64,000 nt of DNA from Aquimarina amphilecti (GCF_900109375.1 NZ_FOAB01000002.1:434001-498000); one strand, 5' to 3'. Positions 8,342-17,965 are shown, numbered from the stretch's first letter. Notes: generated from the letters alone by a model not told the origin. Numbers and translations: made by a program.

Positions 8342-10888
8342 ATGAAGACCACACAACTTCTCACATTCTCTTTTTTACTCTTTTTATTCTCGATATCATC
8401 TATCTTAGGACAGGATTATTTTTTTAAGGATAAAGCTCCTTTTATTTCTGAAATCCCAACACCAGAAGAATTTCTTGGATATCCAATAGGTGAGCAACAC
8501 ACGAGACACGATCAAATTGTAGCGTACTTAACTAAGCTAGCCGAAATATCAGATAGAGCTTCTATAGATAGTTATGGAAAAAGTCATGAAAATAGAAAAT
8601 TGACAATACTTACAGTTTCTAATCCTGAAAATTTAAACAATCTACCAAACTTAAAAGAACAACATCTTGCGTTTACCAAAGCCTCAATTAATCCGACAAA
8701 TTATGATGATGTACCTATTTTTGTTCAATTAGGTTATAATGTTCATGGTAATGAACCTTCTAGTTCGGAAGCAGCTATGTTAACTGCTTATACATTAGTT
8801 GCTTCTAATAGTTCTGAAGTAAAAGCATATTTAGAAAATGCTGTTGTATTTATTGATCCTACGATTAATCCAGATGGTCGAGATAGACATACGCAATGGG
8901 CAAATCAGTTTAAAGGTAATCCATTGGTTAGTGATCAGTATGATGCAGAACATAATGAAGGATGGCCTCGTGGTAGAACCAATCATTATTGGTTTGACCT
9001 TAATAGAGATTGGTTATTAGCCATAAACCCTGAGAGTCGTGGAAAATTAAAATGGTATCATGAATGGTATCCTAATGTGGTTACCGATTTTCACGAAATG
9101 GGTACCAATAGCACATACTTTTTTGAACCTATGAAACCTATTGGATCTTTTGATCCAATCATGCCTAAAGAAAATTATGAAGATTTAAATAACTTATTTG
9201 CTCCTTATTTTTCAAAAGCATTAGATAATATAGGGTCTTTTTATTTTACTAAAGAAGCTTTTGATGGGACATATCCTGGTTATGGATCATCATACCCAGA
9301 TTTACAAGGAGCATTGGCACTATTGTTCGAGCAAGCTAGTTCCAGAGGACATTTGCAAAACACTGATTATGGAACAATCTCGTTTCCATTTACAATTCGC
9401 AATCAATATGTTTCTAGTATAGCTACAATCAAAGCTGCAGTAGAAAATAAAGCTAGATTGAGAAAGTATCAGCAAGGTTTCTTTAAAACGGCTGAGGCTG
9501 ACGTTTCTAAAAATAGTTTTGTTGGATATGAGTTTGGAGATGCTTATGATAATAATAGAAATAAAGCTTTTATTGACAAACTATTACTTCATAAAATAAA
9601 GGTTTATAAAAAGGGAAATCGATATGTAGTTCCTGTAAAACAAGCTCAAAAAAGAATGGTTCAAACAGTTTTTGAGACATACAATAAATATAGAGATAGC
9701 GTTTTTTATGATGCTTCTGCCTGGAGTGTTGCCAATTTTTATAACATGAAGTATAAAGGGTTAAAATCTATTAGCTTAGGAGAAGAGGTTACTTCTATAG
9801 AGCGTATTGTAAATATTTCAAAGGTTTCAAAATCAGAGTATGCCTATATCATGGACTGGGATGATTACAATGCACCAGCTGCACTTTATTATATGCAATC
9901 AAAAGGATTATTGGTGGCCTCCGCATTTAAACCATTTAGTATTACTACTTCGATAGGAAATAAAAGTTTTAATTATGGAAGTGTTTTAGTTCCAGTAAGT
10001 AAACAGAAAAAAAATATTGATGAAGTATTTGCTATCATAAAAAAAGCGCAAGAAAAATTTAGTGTACCTATTTTTAGTACCAATACAGGGTTTAGTTCAT
10101 CTGGAATTGATTTAGGAAGTGGTAATTTTAGAAAATTAGAAACACCTAAGGCTTTATTGTTAATCGGAGAAGGAGTAAATTCTTATGAAGCTGGAGAAGT
10201 ATGGCATTTATTGGATACTAGAGTCCATATGCCAATAACTAAATTAAGAATGAGCAGATTTAATACTGTTCCGTTAAAAGATTATAACACGTTAGTTATG
10301 GTATCTGGTAGATATTATCAATTAGATTCTCTTCAGCGAAAAAAAATAAAAGAATGGGTTGCTCACGGAAATACGCTAGTTACTATTGCAAATGCTTCTA
10401 AATGGGCCATTGATAAAAAAGTGGTTAAAGAGCAACTAACCAAAAAAGAAAAAGATACATCGAATACTAAAATTGTAAATCGACTACCATATGTTGATGC
10501 CGGCGAAAATATTGGAAGAGAACAAGTGGGAGGTGCTATTTTTGAAGTAGATCTTGATATCACTCATCCTTTAGGTTTTGGATATAGGGATAGTTCACTT
10601 CCTGTATATAAAAATAATGAAGTGTTTATTTCTCCAAGTAAGAATCCTTATGCTACTGTGGCGAAGTATACCGATAAAGCGCATATTGATGGGTATATAT
10701 CTATTGATAATTATGAGCATTATCTAAAACCATCAGCCTCACTCGTTGTAAGTAGTATAGGAAGTGGTCGTGTTATTCTATTTGCCGACAATCCTAATTT
10801 TAGGGGTTCATGGTATGGTACCAATCGTTTATTTATGAATGCTTTATTTTTAGGGAAACATGTATATGTTCCTAGAGTAAGAGAATAA
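8342..10888 (+). CDS. Secreted M14 family zinc carboxypeptidase
   Basis: An 848-aa protein with a signal peptide (about residues 1-24, ending SSILGQ). The M14 zinc site is visible: HxxE in NVHGNEPSSSE (His135, Glu138), the substrate-binding region NPDGRDRHTQW and DLNRDW, and the third ligand region VTDFHEMGTN. The C-terminal 350 residues resemble the glutamine-amidotransferase-like accessory region seen in large Bacteroidota M14 peptidases (ending FADNPNFRGSWYGTN). There is no T9SS tail, so it probably acts in the periplasm. It is expected to trim C-terminal residues from imported or cell-wall peptides. Confidence 0.9.
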   Translation: MKTTQLLTFSFLLFLFSISSILGQDYFFKDKAPFISEIPTPEEFLGYPIGEQHTRHDQIVAYLTKLAEISDRASIDSYGKSHENRKLTILTVSNPENLNNLPNLKEQHLAFTKASINPTNYDDVPIFVQLGYNVHGNEPSSSEAAMLTAYTLVASNSSEVKAYLENAVVFIDPTINPDGRDRHTQWANQFKGNPLVSDQYDAEHNEGWPRGRTNHYWFDLNRDWLLAINPESRGKLKWYHEWYPNVVTDFHEMGTNSTYFFEPMKPIGSFDPIMPKENYEDLNNLFAPYFSKALDNIGSFYFTKEAFDGTYPGYGSSYPDLQGALALLFEQASSRGHLQNTDYGTISFPFTIRNQYVSSIATIKAAVENKARLRKYQQGFFKTAEADVSKNSFVGYEFGDAYDNNRNKAFIDKLLLHKIKVYKKGNRYVVPVKQAQKRMVQTVFETYNKYRDSVFYDASAWSVANFYNMKYKGLKSISLGEEVTSIERIVNISKVSKSEYAYIMDWDDYNAPAALYYMQSKGLLVASAFKPFSITTSIGNKSFNYGSVLVPVSKQKKNIDEVFAIIKKAQEKFSVPIFSTNTGFSSSGIDLGSGNFRKLETPKALLLIGEGVNSYEAGEVWHLLDTRVHMPITKLRMSRFNTVPLKDYNTLVMVSGRYYQLDSLQRKKIKEWVAHGNTLVTIANASKWAIDKKVVKEQLTKKEKDTSNTKIVNRLPYVDAGENIGREQVGGAIFEVDLDITHPLGFGYRDSSLPVYKNNEVFISPSKNPYATVAKYTDKAHIDGYISIDNYEHYLKPSASLVVSSIGSGRVILFADNPNFRGSWYGTNRLFMNALFLGKHVYVPRVRE

Positions 10889-10908
10889 TTCCTTCTTATA
10901 AAAAAGAT

Positions 10909-10943
10909 AAAGCCCTTGTTATTTTCATGTAACAAGGGCTTTT
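10909..10943. terminator. Bidirectional terminator between M14 peptidase and asd
   Basis: A 13-bp perfect stem (AAAGCCCTTGTTA with TAACAAGGGCTTT, loop of 7) with T-rich tails on both strands serves the convergent genes. A separate 14-bp palindrome (ACTACTATAGTAGT, 10946-10959) follows it at the end of asd. Confidence 0.88.
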
Positions 10944-10962
10944 ATACTACTATAGTAGTTGA

Positions 10963-11955
10963 CTATCCTACTAAATTATTTTCTACTAGGTATTCCCCTA
11001 TTTGTACAGCATTAGTAGCGGCTCCTTTTCTTAAGTTATCTGCTACAATCCACATGTTTAATGCATTTTCTCTTGAATGATCTCTTCTAATTCTACCTAC
11101 AAAAACATCATTTTTTCCCTCAGCATATATAGGCATTGGATAGGTATTAGTATCTGGATTATCCTGTACAGTAACTCCAGAGGTGTTATTTAAAATCTGT
11201 CGGATTTCATTTTCCTGAAACTCACTTTCAAACTCTAGATTTACACTTTCACTATGCCCTCCTACAACAGGAATACGAATTGCAGTAGCAGTAACGGCTA
11301 TAGTACGATCATCGAGAATTTTTTGAGTTTCGTTGACCAGTTTCATTTCTTCTTTAGTGTATCCATTTTCTTGGAATACATCACAATGAGGAATAGCATT
11401 ACGATGGATTGGATAAGGATAAGCCATTTCACCTTTGTCTCCAGCGTATTCATTTTCTAATTGCTGAACTGCTTTTACTCCAGTTCCGGTGATGGATTGG
11501 TATGTAGAAATAACAGCACGTTTGATTTTGTAAGATGAATGTAATGGACCTAGTGCCATTACTAATTGTATGGTTGAACAATTAGGATTTGCTATGATCT
11601 TATCTTCTTTGGTTAATTCTTTAGCATTGATTTCTGGTACTACCAATTTCTTGGTTGGATCCATTCTCCAGGCAGAGGAATTATCAATTACGGTAATTCC
11701 AGCATCTGCAAATTTAGGAGCCCACTCTAGAGAAGTGCTTCCACCAGCAGAAAATAATGCTATGTCAGGCTTCATTTCTATGGCAGTAGCTAAACCAACT
11801 ACAGAAAATTCTTGATTTTTGTATGATATTTTTTTTCCAATAGATCTTTGTGAGGCAACAGGAATTAATTCTGTTACTGGAAAATTACGTTCTTCTAATA
11901 CTTTTAACATTACTGTACCTACTAATCCAGTGGCACCTACAACAGCTACTTTCAT
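10963..11955 (-). CDS. asd: Aspartate-semialdehyde dehydrogenase
   Basis: A 330-aa enzyme. The NADP motif GATGLVG is at residues 7-13, the catalytic Cys126 is in NPNCSTIQ, and downstream ISTYQSITGTGVKAVQQ and the HSESVNLEF region carry the substrate-binding and active-site His. It reduces aspartyl-4-phosphate to aspartate semialdehyde, the branch point to lysine, diaminopimelate, threonine and methionine, in the cytosol. The length matches the bacterial gram-positive-type subgroup common in Bacteroidota. It lies downstream of mscL on the same strand but 238 bp away, with a terminator between, so it is probably transcribed alone. Confidence 0.95.
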   Translation of the reverse strand: MKVAVVGATGLVGTVMLKVLEERNFPVTELIPVASQRSIGKKISYKNQEFSVVGLATAIEMKPDIALFSAGGSTSLEWAPKFADAGITVIDNSSAWRMDPTKKLVVPEINAKELTKEDKIIANPNCSTIQLVMALGPLHSSYKIKRAVISTYQSITGTGVKAVQQLENEYAGDKGEMAYPYPIHRNAIPHCDVFQENGYTKEEMKLVNETQKILDDRTIAVTATAIRIPVVGGHSESVNLEFESEFQENEIRQILNNTSGVTVQDNPDTNTYPMPIYAEGKNDVFVGRIRRDHSRENALNMWIVADNLRKGAATNAVQIGEYLVENNLVG

Positions 11956-12102
11956 CTGCTTAATTTATTAATGACTTTTATAGACACAAAAATCGGTCTT
12001 TTTTTTAGATTCCAGCAAATGTGCTGATTATTTATAATAGTTTTATATTTTTTAATAAAATAATATCAATTTAAACATTTTGTTATATATGAAACAAAAT
12101 GT

Positions 12103-12135
12103 AAAAAAGAACCACCCAATTTCTTGAGTGGTTTA
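12103..12135 (-). terminator. Terminator downstream of mscL
   Basis: AACCACCCAA pairs with TTGAGTGGTT (one mismatch, TTTC loop). On the minus strand it is followed by CTTTTTTA, and it lies 59 bp past the mscL stop. Confidence 0.7.
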
Positions 12136-12193
12136 GTTAGAATATGTAGTATAGCGGTAGCTATAGATAATTCATTTCGTACTAAGTTAGATT

Positions 12194-12601
12194 TTATTTT
12201 TTAAGTAAATCTCTTATTTCTGCTAGTAACTCTTCTTGAGTTGGTCCAGCTGGCTCAGCAGGAGCTTCTTCAACTGGCTTTTTAGTTTTATTGTATGCTT
12301 TAACAATAAGAAACATTACGAACCCAACAATGATTAAATTAATAATGGTATTAATCCAAGCTCCATAAGTTATTGCATTTTCAGCGGTGGTTATGGCACC
12401 TGTAGCATCTACAACTGCTTCTTGAAGAATGATTTTTTTACTGTTAAAGTCCATTCCTCCTGAGAAATAACCTACAACAGGCATTACAATATTGGATACA
12501 AAACCTTTGACAACGCCACCAATTGCAGTTGCCATAATAACAGCGACAGCAAATTCAACGACATTACCTGTCATTATAAATTCCTTAAATTCTTTAAGCA
12601 T
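12194..12601 (-). CDS. mscL: Large-conductance mechanosensitive channel MscL
   Basis: A 135-aa protein of the expected MscL size. The N-terminal amphipathic helix plus first membrane segment (EFIMTGNVVEFAVAVIMATAIG) has the family hallmark pore-lining pattern, a periplasmic loop follows, the second segment is about residues 82-103, and the C-terminal bundle ends in an acidic/basic helix (EELLAEIRDLL). It forms a homopentameric inner-membrane pore that opens on hypo-osmotic shock. Start chosen at ATG 12601, giving the canonical LKEFKEFIM N-terminus. Confidence 0.95.
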   Translation of the reverse strand: MLKEFKEFIMTGNVVEFAVAVIMATAIGGVVKGFVSNIVMPVVGYFSGGMDFNSKKIILQEAVVDATGAITTAENAITYGAWINTIINLIIVGFVMFLIVKAYNKTKKPVEEAPAEPAGPTQEELLAEIRDLLKK

Positions 12602-12703
12602 GATTATTTTATTTTAGTTAGTATTATTGATAACAAAATACGTAAAAAATAAATCAATATTTAAAAAAGTGTTAAAAAAAATAGGTTGTAAATTCGATCA
12701 AAA

Positions 12704-13816
12704 TCAATTATTGTCGATAATAACACGTTTTACTCTCGGAGAAATAGCTGTAAGGAGCTCATAGGAAATTGTTCCTGCACTTTCAGCAATTATAGAGGCA
12801 GAAGAAATGTTGTCGAATATAATTACTTCATCTCCTTCTTTACAATCAATGTCCGTGATATCCACCATTACCATGTCCATGCAGACATTACCAATGATAT
12901 AGGCCTTATTTCCATTTATTGTAAAAAACCCTTTCCTATTTCCATATTGTCTTCCGATTCCATCCGCGTGACCGATTGGTATGGTTGCCGTTTTGGTATA
13001 ACCATTAGAAACAAAAGCTCTGTTGTATCCTAAAGTTTCACCAGGCTCTAGTGTATGAATCTGTGAGATAATCGACTTAAGGGATGCTATAGGTTTTAAA
13101 TGAGTATCGTAATCTGCATCATTCCCATAACCATATAATCCTATTCCGGCACGAACCATATCAAAATGCGCTTCGGGATAATTCAATATTCCCGAAGTAT
13201 TACATTGATGAAGTATAGGTGTATAACCTAATTTATTAATAATATCTGAGGTTATTTTCTTAAATGAGTTGACTTGACTCATTGTAAACTTTTTTTCATT
13301 ATGGTCCTCACTTGCTGCAAGGTGAGAGAATAGAGATTTTACTTTAATAGCATTGGTTTGATGTAGACAGCTTATTATATAATCGACATCGTTCTCCCAA
13401 AACCCCAATCGATTTAAACCCGTATTAAACTTAACATGTACAGGATAATCTTTTTGATTTTCCGCTTCAGCAACCTTTATGAATTCTCGTATAATTCTGG
13501 GACTATATATACTAGGTTCTAAATTATATTCAATTAGTGCCGAAAAATTTACGGGTTGTGGGTGTAGTACTAATATGGGTGTTTTTACTCCTGCTTTTCG
13601 TAAAGTAATTCCTTCTGAAACATAAGCAACAGCAAAATAATCAGCTCCTATTTTTTCTAAATGCTTTGCTATTGTTATAGCATCACTACCATATCCGGCT
13701 GCTTTTACTACAGCTAATAACTTAACTTTTGAATCAAGCTTACTTTTTAAGTATGTGTAATTATGAGTAAGATGAGTCAGATTAATTTCAAGAACTGTTT
13801 CTTTTACTTTACTCAT
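12704..13816 (-). CDS. alr: Alanine racemase
   Basis: A 370-aa fold-type III PLP enzyme. The PLP lysine is Lys38 in [10 protein letters not shown]; the second catalytic base Tyr is in [11 protein letters not shown]-phosphate contacts ([32 protein letters not shown]) are all recognisable. The sequence after the lysine is KAAGYG rather than the commoner KADAYG, as in many Bacteroidota. It supplies D-alanine for peptidoglycan. The start overlaps the 3' end of tdk by 8 bp, so the two are translationally coupled. Confidence 0.93.
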   Translation of the reverse strand: MSKVKETVLEINLTHLTHNYTYLKSKLDSKVKLLAVVKAAGYGSDAITIAKHLEKIGADYFAVAYVSEGITLRKAGVKTPILVLHPQPVNFSALIEYNLEPSIYSPRIIREFIKVAEAENQKDYPVHVKFNTGLNRLGFWENDVDYIISCLHQTNAIKVKSLFSHLAASEDHNEKKFTMSQVNSFKKITSDIINKLGYTPILHQCNTSGILNYPEAHFDMVRAGIGLYGYGNDADYDTHLKPIASLKSIISQIHTLEPGETLGYNRAFVSNGYTKTATIPIGHADGIGRQYGNRKGFFTINGNKAYIIGNVCMDMVMVDITDIDCKEGDEVIIFDNISSASIIAESAGTISYELLTAISPRVKRVIIDNN

Positions 13817-14456
13817 CAGATTTTTTAGAATTTTCAGATAATTCTTTGGGATCGGTAACTTCTATTTGTTTTACTTTTTCTTTTAAAGAAGCTTTATAGT
13901 AAGCTGCACGACTTAAAGGTTCGTATTCATCCGTTTCACCAAGTAGTACTAAATCATCTTTTTTAGATTTTCGATAACTAAATTGAGCAAGATTACCAGT
14001 TCTTGTACAAACTGCGTGGACTTTGGTTACGTATTCTGCTGTAGCCATAAGTGCTGGCATAGGTCCAAAAGGATTTCCTTTAAAATCCATATCCAAACCT
14101 GCAACGATAACCCGAATACCTTTATTCGCTAAGTCATTACAAACACTTACTATTTCATCGTCAAAAAATTGTGCTTCATCAATACCTACGACATCACAAG
14201 TATCCGCAAGGATTCTAATATTTGCTGCTGCAGGAACAGGAGTAGAACGAATTTCATTGGCATCATGAGAAACAACCATCTCGTCATCATATCTGACGTC
14301 GATAGCTGGTTTAAAAATTTCAACTTTTTGTTTAGCAAATTGTGCGCGTTTTAATCTACGGATCAATTCTTCGGTCTTTCCCGAAAACATCGAACCACAG
14401 ATAACTTCTATCCAGCCAAATTGCTCTTTATGATTTACTGTATTTTCGAGAAACAT
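13809..14456 (-). CDS. tdk: Thymidine kinase (type II)
   Basis: A 215-aa enzyme with P-loop GSMFSGKTE (residues 21-29), [11 protein letters not shown] catalytic/Mg region and the thymidine-contact segment [15 protein letters not shown]. It phosphorylates thymidine to dTMP in the salvage pathway. Of the four Cys that bind the structural zinc in the usual lasso domain, only one is seen (HAVCTRTGN); the second pair is replaced by [15 protein letters not shown], which otherwise aligns with the family. The gene overlaps alr by 8 bp. Confidence 0.93.
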   Translation of the reverse strand: MFLENTVNHKEQFGWIEVICGSMFSGKTEELIRRLKRAQFAKQKVEIFKPAIDVRYDDEMVVSHDANEIRSTPVPAAANIRILADTCDVVGIDEAQFFDDEIVSVCNDLANKGIRVIVAGLDMDFKGNPFGPMPALMATAEYVTKVHAVCTRTGNLAQFSYRKSKKDDLVLLGETDEYEPLSRAAYYKASLKEKVKQIEVTDPKELSENSKKSDE

Positions 14457-14629
14457 TTTGTATTTTTCAGCATCAATTAAAAGAAACCCTACTCTTTAAT
14501 AATACCAATTGAATTTTGAGATGATAATGGAAATAATCCTTCATTTCATTTTTACTTTTTGGTATTGCTTTAAAGATGAGGTAAATTTATTAAAAAACAA
14601 AAAGCATAGCCCAAACGAATAAGAAAGTT

Positions 14630-15433
14630 ATGAAGAAGAAATTGGAAGCAGAATTGATAAGTATTGCACACAGGATACTGCAACTTAAAGATAGATCTAC
14701 CTTACCGCAATTGCAGGAAGAGGCAAGGTTGTTATATGAAAAATTAAGTGTTTTGAATTTTGCAGAATCTCATTTTGCAGATATTCAACCTACAATAGGG
14801 ATTATTAAGGAGGCTTTAGAAGTAACAGATACATCGGATACTCATACAGAAGATATTTCAGATGAGATTAAACCTAAACCAATTGTTAGTTTAGATCAAG
14901 AAATAGAAGCAAAGGAAGTTGCGGAGACTATGTTTAGTCTGGAAGATAAAGTTACTGAACCAATACCTGAAGTAGTTGAGGAACAAAAGCCAGAAATCGT
15001 AATCGAAAAGATTAATGAGAAAGTTACAGAAGATCTTTTTGTCCCTGCTCCTAAGTTTACAGAAGAGAATGTTTCTTTATCCGAACCTGTTTATGAAAAA
15101 AATGATATGGAAGAAATAGGATCAGTACCTCAAAGTATGCCTATTTTAGAAAAGATGAATGATATAGAAGAAAAACCAAAATCACTAAATGATCAATTAA
15201 AAAGAGGAATCAATATTGGATTAAATGATAGATTGGCTTTTATAAAACATTTGTTTGATGGAAGTTCTACAGATTATAATCGTGTACTTTCACAATTAAA
15301 TACACTTAATAGTAAAAGTGGAGCGAGACAATTTATTATAAATATGGTAAAGCCTGATTATAACAATTGGCAAGGAAAAGAAGAGTATGAAGAACGTTTT
15401 ATGGAGATCGTAACAAATAAGTATGAATTCTAG
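14630..15433 (+). CDS. Conserved flavobacterial protein of unknown function
   Basis: A 267-aa soluble protein without a signal peptide. Residues 1-70 form a helical N-domain (KLEAELISIAHRILQLKD). Residues about 75-185 are acidic, low-complexity and probably disordered, rich in Glu, Pro and Val. Residues 186-267 are a compact conserved helical domain (RGINIGLNDRLAFIKHLF, then NTLNSKSGARQFI and KPDYNNWQGKEEYEERF). I recognise this as a family widely kept in Flavobacteriia between tdk and rsmI but with no assigned function. The architecture suggests two interaction domains on a flexible linker. Confidence 0.8.
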   Translation: MKKKLEAELISIAHRILQLKDRSTLPQLQEEARLLYEKLSVLNFAESHFADIQPTIGIIKEALEVTDTSDTHTEDISDEIKPKPIVSLDQEIEAKEVAETMFSLEDKVTEPIPEVVEEQKPEIVIEKINEKVTEDLFVPAPKFTEENVSLSEPVYEKNDMEEIGSVPQSMPILEKMNDIEEKPKSLNDQLKRGINIGLNDRLAFIKHLFDGSSTDYNRVLSQLNTLNSKSGARQFIINMVKPDYNNWQGKEEYEERFMEIVTNKYEF

Positions 15434-15489
15434 GTAAGGATTCACATTCTTTTGTTACTAATAACCTTAATAAAAATAAAACTATTTAT

Positions 15490-15837
15490 ATGAAAATTAT
15501 CTACTGGATTGCCACGGTAGCGATGTGCGGAATTATGTTGTTTTCTGCGCAGATGTACTTTAGAAATACAGAAATGGTAAGAGGCTTTTTTGAAAGCCTA
15601 GACTATCCAACATACTTAGTTATTCCTCTAGCAATAGCAAAAATAGTAGGTATTATAGTGATTCTTACTAATAAAGTAAAATGGTTAAAGGAATGGGCGT
15701 ATGCTGGATTCTTTTTTGATATGGTACTTGCTTTTACCGCACATTATATGAAAGATGATGGGCAAGGATTATTCGCAACTTTAGGATTAATATTCCTTAT
15801 TATATCATATACAATAGGAAAAAAAGTAAGACCTTAA
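15490..15837 (+). CDS. DoxX-like four-helix membrane protein
   Basis: A 115-aa protein with four membrane segments (about residues 4-22, 43-60, 68-86 and 93-110), and the family features YLVIPLAIAKIVGII and WLKEWAYAGF of the DoxX-like (DoxX_2) group. Function unknown. It is 57 bp after the preceding unknown gene and only 3 bp before rsmI, so it lies in the same plus-strand operon. Confidence 0.75.
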   Translation: MKIIYWIATVAMCGIMLFSAQMYFRNTEMVRGFFESLDYPTYLVIPLAIAKIVGIIVILTNKVKWLKEWAYAGFFFDMVLAFTAHYMKDDGQGLFATLGLIFLIISYTIGKKVRP

Positions 15838-15840
15838 CGT

Positions 15841-16512
15841 ATGTCCAAATTATTTATCGTTCCCACCCCAATTGGTAATTTAGAAGATATGACTTTTAGG
15901 GCTATTAAAGTGCTAAAAGAAGTGGATTTAATTCTGGCCGAAGATACTCGTACTAGTGGTAAATTGTTAAAGCATTTTGAAATCACCACACATATGCAAA
16001 GCCATCATATGCATAATGAACATAAAACTACAGATAGTATTATTAGAAAATTGCAAAGTGGAGAAAATATAGCGCTAATAAGTGATGCGGGAACACCTGC
16101 AATTAGCGATCCTGGATTTTTATTGACGAGGGCATGTGTAGAAAATAGTATTGATGTAGAATGTTTACCTGGAGCTACGGCATTTGTTCCTGCTTTGGTT
16201 AATAGTGGTTTGCCAAATGATAAATTTGTTTTTGAAGGGTTTCTTCCAGTAAAAAAGGGTAGACAAACTCGATTGAAAATATTAGCAGAAGAAACAAGAA
16301 CCATGATATTTTATGAATCTCCTCATAAACTCATTAAGACTTTAGGTAATTTTGTAGAATATTTTGGAATTGATAGGATGGTTTCTGTATCCAGAGAGTT
16401 AAGTAAACTACACGAAGAAACGGTTCGTGGGACTACACAAGAAGTATTGTCTCATTTTGAAAATAAACCTCCTAAAGGCGAAATAGTTATTGTTGTTGGA
16501 GGAAAAAAATAA
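15841..16512 (+). CDS. rsmI: 16S rRNA (cytidine(1402)-2'-O)-methyltransferase RsmI
   Basis: A 223-aa tetrapyrrole-methylase-fold enzyme: IVPTPIGNLEDMTFRA at the N-terminus, LAEDTRTSGKLLKHF, the SAM-binding ISDAGTPAISDPG, and CLPGATAFVPALVNSGLP. It adds a 2'-O-methyl group to C1402 of 16S rRNA together with RsmH, tuning the P-site. It is about 60 residues shorter than the E. coli protein because it lacks the C-terminal extension, as is usual in Bacteroidota. Tightly packed with the genes before and after (3 bp each). Confidence 0.95.
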   Translation: MSKLFIVPTPIGNLEDMTFRAIKVLKEVDLILAEDTRTSGKLLKHFEITTHMQSHHMHNEHKTTDSIIRKLQSGENIALISDAGTPAISDPGFLLTRACVENSIDVECLPGATAFVPALVNSGLPNDKFVFEGFLPVKKGRQTRLKILAEETRTMIFYESPHKLIKTLGNFVEYFGIDRMVSVSRELSKLHEETVRGTTQEVLSHFENKPPKGEIVIVVGGKK

Positions 16513-16515
16513 TAT

Positions 16516-16863
16516 ATGAATATATCTGATTTTATTAAGAGACTTAGAAAAGATCCTGAAGGAATTACATTTCAGAATACACTAGATGTAATTGAAGCTC
16601 ATTACGATTTTAAACCTGCTTCGTTTGTTAATGGAAGTATAACTAATGATGTTGGGCAAAATTCAGGTTCCTGTAAGTTGTTCTCCTTTGCAAAAATTCA
16701 AGGCTTAGAAGAAGAAGATACATTAACGTGTTTTGGAGAGTATTATAGAAACGTGGTACAATATCCAGATGGAACTGATCACCAAAATATTCGTAATTTT
16801 ATGAAAACAGGATGGAGTGGAATCTCTTTTAAAGATCAGGCGCTTACTAAAAGACTTGCGTGA
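16516..16863 (+). CDS. HopJ type III effector family protein
   Basis: A 115-aa protein matching the HopJ family along its length: FIKRLRKDPEGITFQNTLDVI, the conserved HYDFKPASFVNG, NSGSCKLFSFAKIQGL, then TLTCFGEYYRNVV and HQNIRNFMKTGW. The name comes from a Pseudomonas effector, but the family is spread through free-living bacteria and no type III system is visible here, so an effector role should not be assumed. It is 3 bp behind rsmI and probably co-translated with it. Confidence 0.85.
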   Translation: MNISDFIKRLRKDPEGITFQNTLDVIEAHYDFKPASFVNGSITNDVGQNSGSCKLFSFAKIQGLEEEDTLTCFGEYYRNVVQYPDGTDHQNIRNFMKTGWSGISFKDQALTKRLA

Positions 16864-16869
16864 TTTGAT

Positions 16870-17187
16870 TTAATTGTTTCTTAAATTTTCTTTGATGTCT
16901 TCCAAGGTTTTTAAATTAACCTTCGCTAAGGAATTCTTAGATTTAAATTCTAAAGATAGATAAGGCTTATATATTGGCATTATAGGATCAGTATCATTAA
17001 TGAGCGTGTTTTTTATTTGTTCATCTAACTTGTAATTTGGTTTGTATACGGGCATAGTGGATTTTTCTGACGGAGATTTCTTGTTTGAAAAAAACGCTTC
17101 TTCTGTAACTTTTTCCTGACCATACATACCAATAGTTAGGAAGCAAACTAGAATAGAAAGTAGATATTTGTTTTTTGGAGAGTTCAT
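16870..17187 (-). CDS. Small exported protein of unknown function
   Basis: A 105-aa protein with a signal peptide (about residues 1-23, ending GMYGQ). The mature part contains two copies of a short motif (MPVYKPNY near residue 45, MPIYKPYL near residue 69), each preceded by an acidic/hydroxyl stretch, and ends in a Lys/Asn-rich helix. I do not recognise a domain. It is convergent with the HopJ gene (6 bp apart) and divergent from the M50-like gene. Confidence 0.6.
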   Translation of the reverse strand: MNSPKNKYLLSILVCFLTIGMYGQEKVTEEAFFSNKKSPSEKSTMPVYKPNYKLDEQIKNTLINDTDPIMPIYKPYLSLEFKSKNSLAKVNLKTLEDIKENLRNN

Positions 17188-17299
17188 AAGAATGATTTTT
17201 GTGAATTTGAAGTTACAAATTTTGCCTTTATACTATAAACTGTAAAATAATTTAAAAATTACAAGTATCTCTAAACGTTTCGATTATACTATAATTATC

Positions 17300-17965
17300 G
17301 TGGCTATTGTTGTAGTAATATTATGGCAATTACCATATTTTGGGTGGTTTCAATATCCATTTAGATTATTGGGGACTTGGTTCCACGAAATGGGTCACGG
17401 TCTTATGGCGGTATTACTAGGAGGTAGTTTTGAGCATTTAGAAATTTATGAGAATGGAGGTGGTGTTGCTTACTACCATTTAGGAGGAAGCTATGTCTCT
17501 CCTTTTATAGGTAATGCCTTAGTAGCGGCAGGAGGATTATTAGGACCAGCTGTGATTGGAGCTTTATTAATAATGTCTGCAAAATCGCACAGAAATTCTA
17601 TGATAGCACTTAGAGTATTAATAGGAGTTATGATACTTTCGTTGTTGTTATGGATTAGATCTTTTTGGGGAGTATCTGTAATGAGTGGTTTTGCAATCTT
17701 TTTATTTGTTATTACCTTATTTAAGAGTAGAAAACTCGAAGTAGTTGTTATCTTGTTTTTAGGTTTACAATCTGTATTAAGTACATATCTTCAGCTGGAT
17801 TACTTATTTACAAAACAGTTCGAAAGAGATGGAGCAATTCAGATATCGGATACACAAGCTATTGCAGAAAATACTTTTGGTACTTATTGGATGTGGGCTA
17901 TTCTGATTATACTTATGAGTGCTTATTTACTTTGGAAAAGTTTTCGATATTATTTTAAAAAATAA
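17300..17965 (+). CDS. M50-like (peptidase M50B family) membrane metallopeptidase
   Basis: A 221-aa polytopic protein. The zinc motif HExxH is present as WFHEMGHG (about residues 29-36) at the start of the first transmembrane region, followed by five or so more hydrophobic segments and a basic C-terminus. It belongs to the small M50B-like family related to site-2 proteases; substrates are unknown. The only ordinary start is GTG 17300, which cuts into the first hydrophobic helix. The frame stays open for 18 more codons (17246-17299, encoding SISKRFDYTIII) that look like the normal family N-terminus, so translation may begin upstream at a non-standard codon. Confidence 0.75.
   Translation: MAIVVVILWQLPYFGWFQYPFRLLGTWFHEMGHGLMAVLLGGSFEHLEIYENGGGVAYYHLGGSYVSPFIGNALVAAGGLLGPAVIGALLIMSAKSHRNSMIALRVLIGVMILSLLLWIRSFWGVSVMSGFAIFLFVITLFKSRKLEVVVILFLGLQSVLSTYLQLDYLFTKQFERDGAIQISDTQAIAENTFGTYWMWAILIILMSAYLLWKSFRYYFKK

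Noticed and set aside
14501-14566. Inverted repeat AATACCAA...TTGGTATT upstream of the unknown gene at 14.6 kb
   Set aside because: Only 8 bp, far apart, AT-rich; expected by chance in this sequence.
16516-16863. Evidence for a type III secretion effector
   Set aside because: The family name alone does not imply secretion; no type III genes are visible and the gene is coupled to rsmI.
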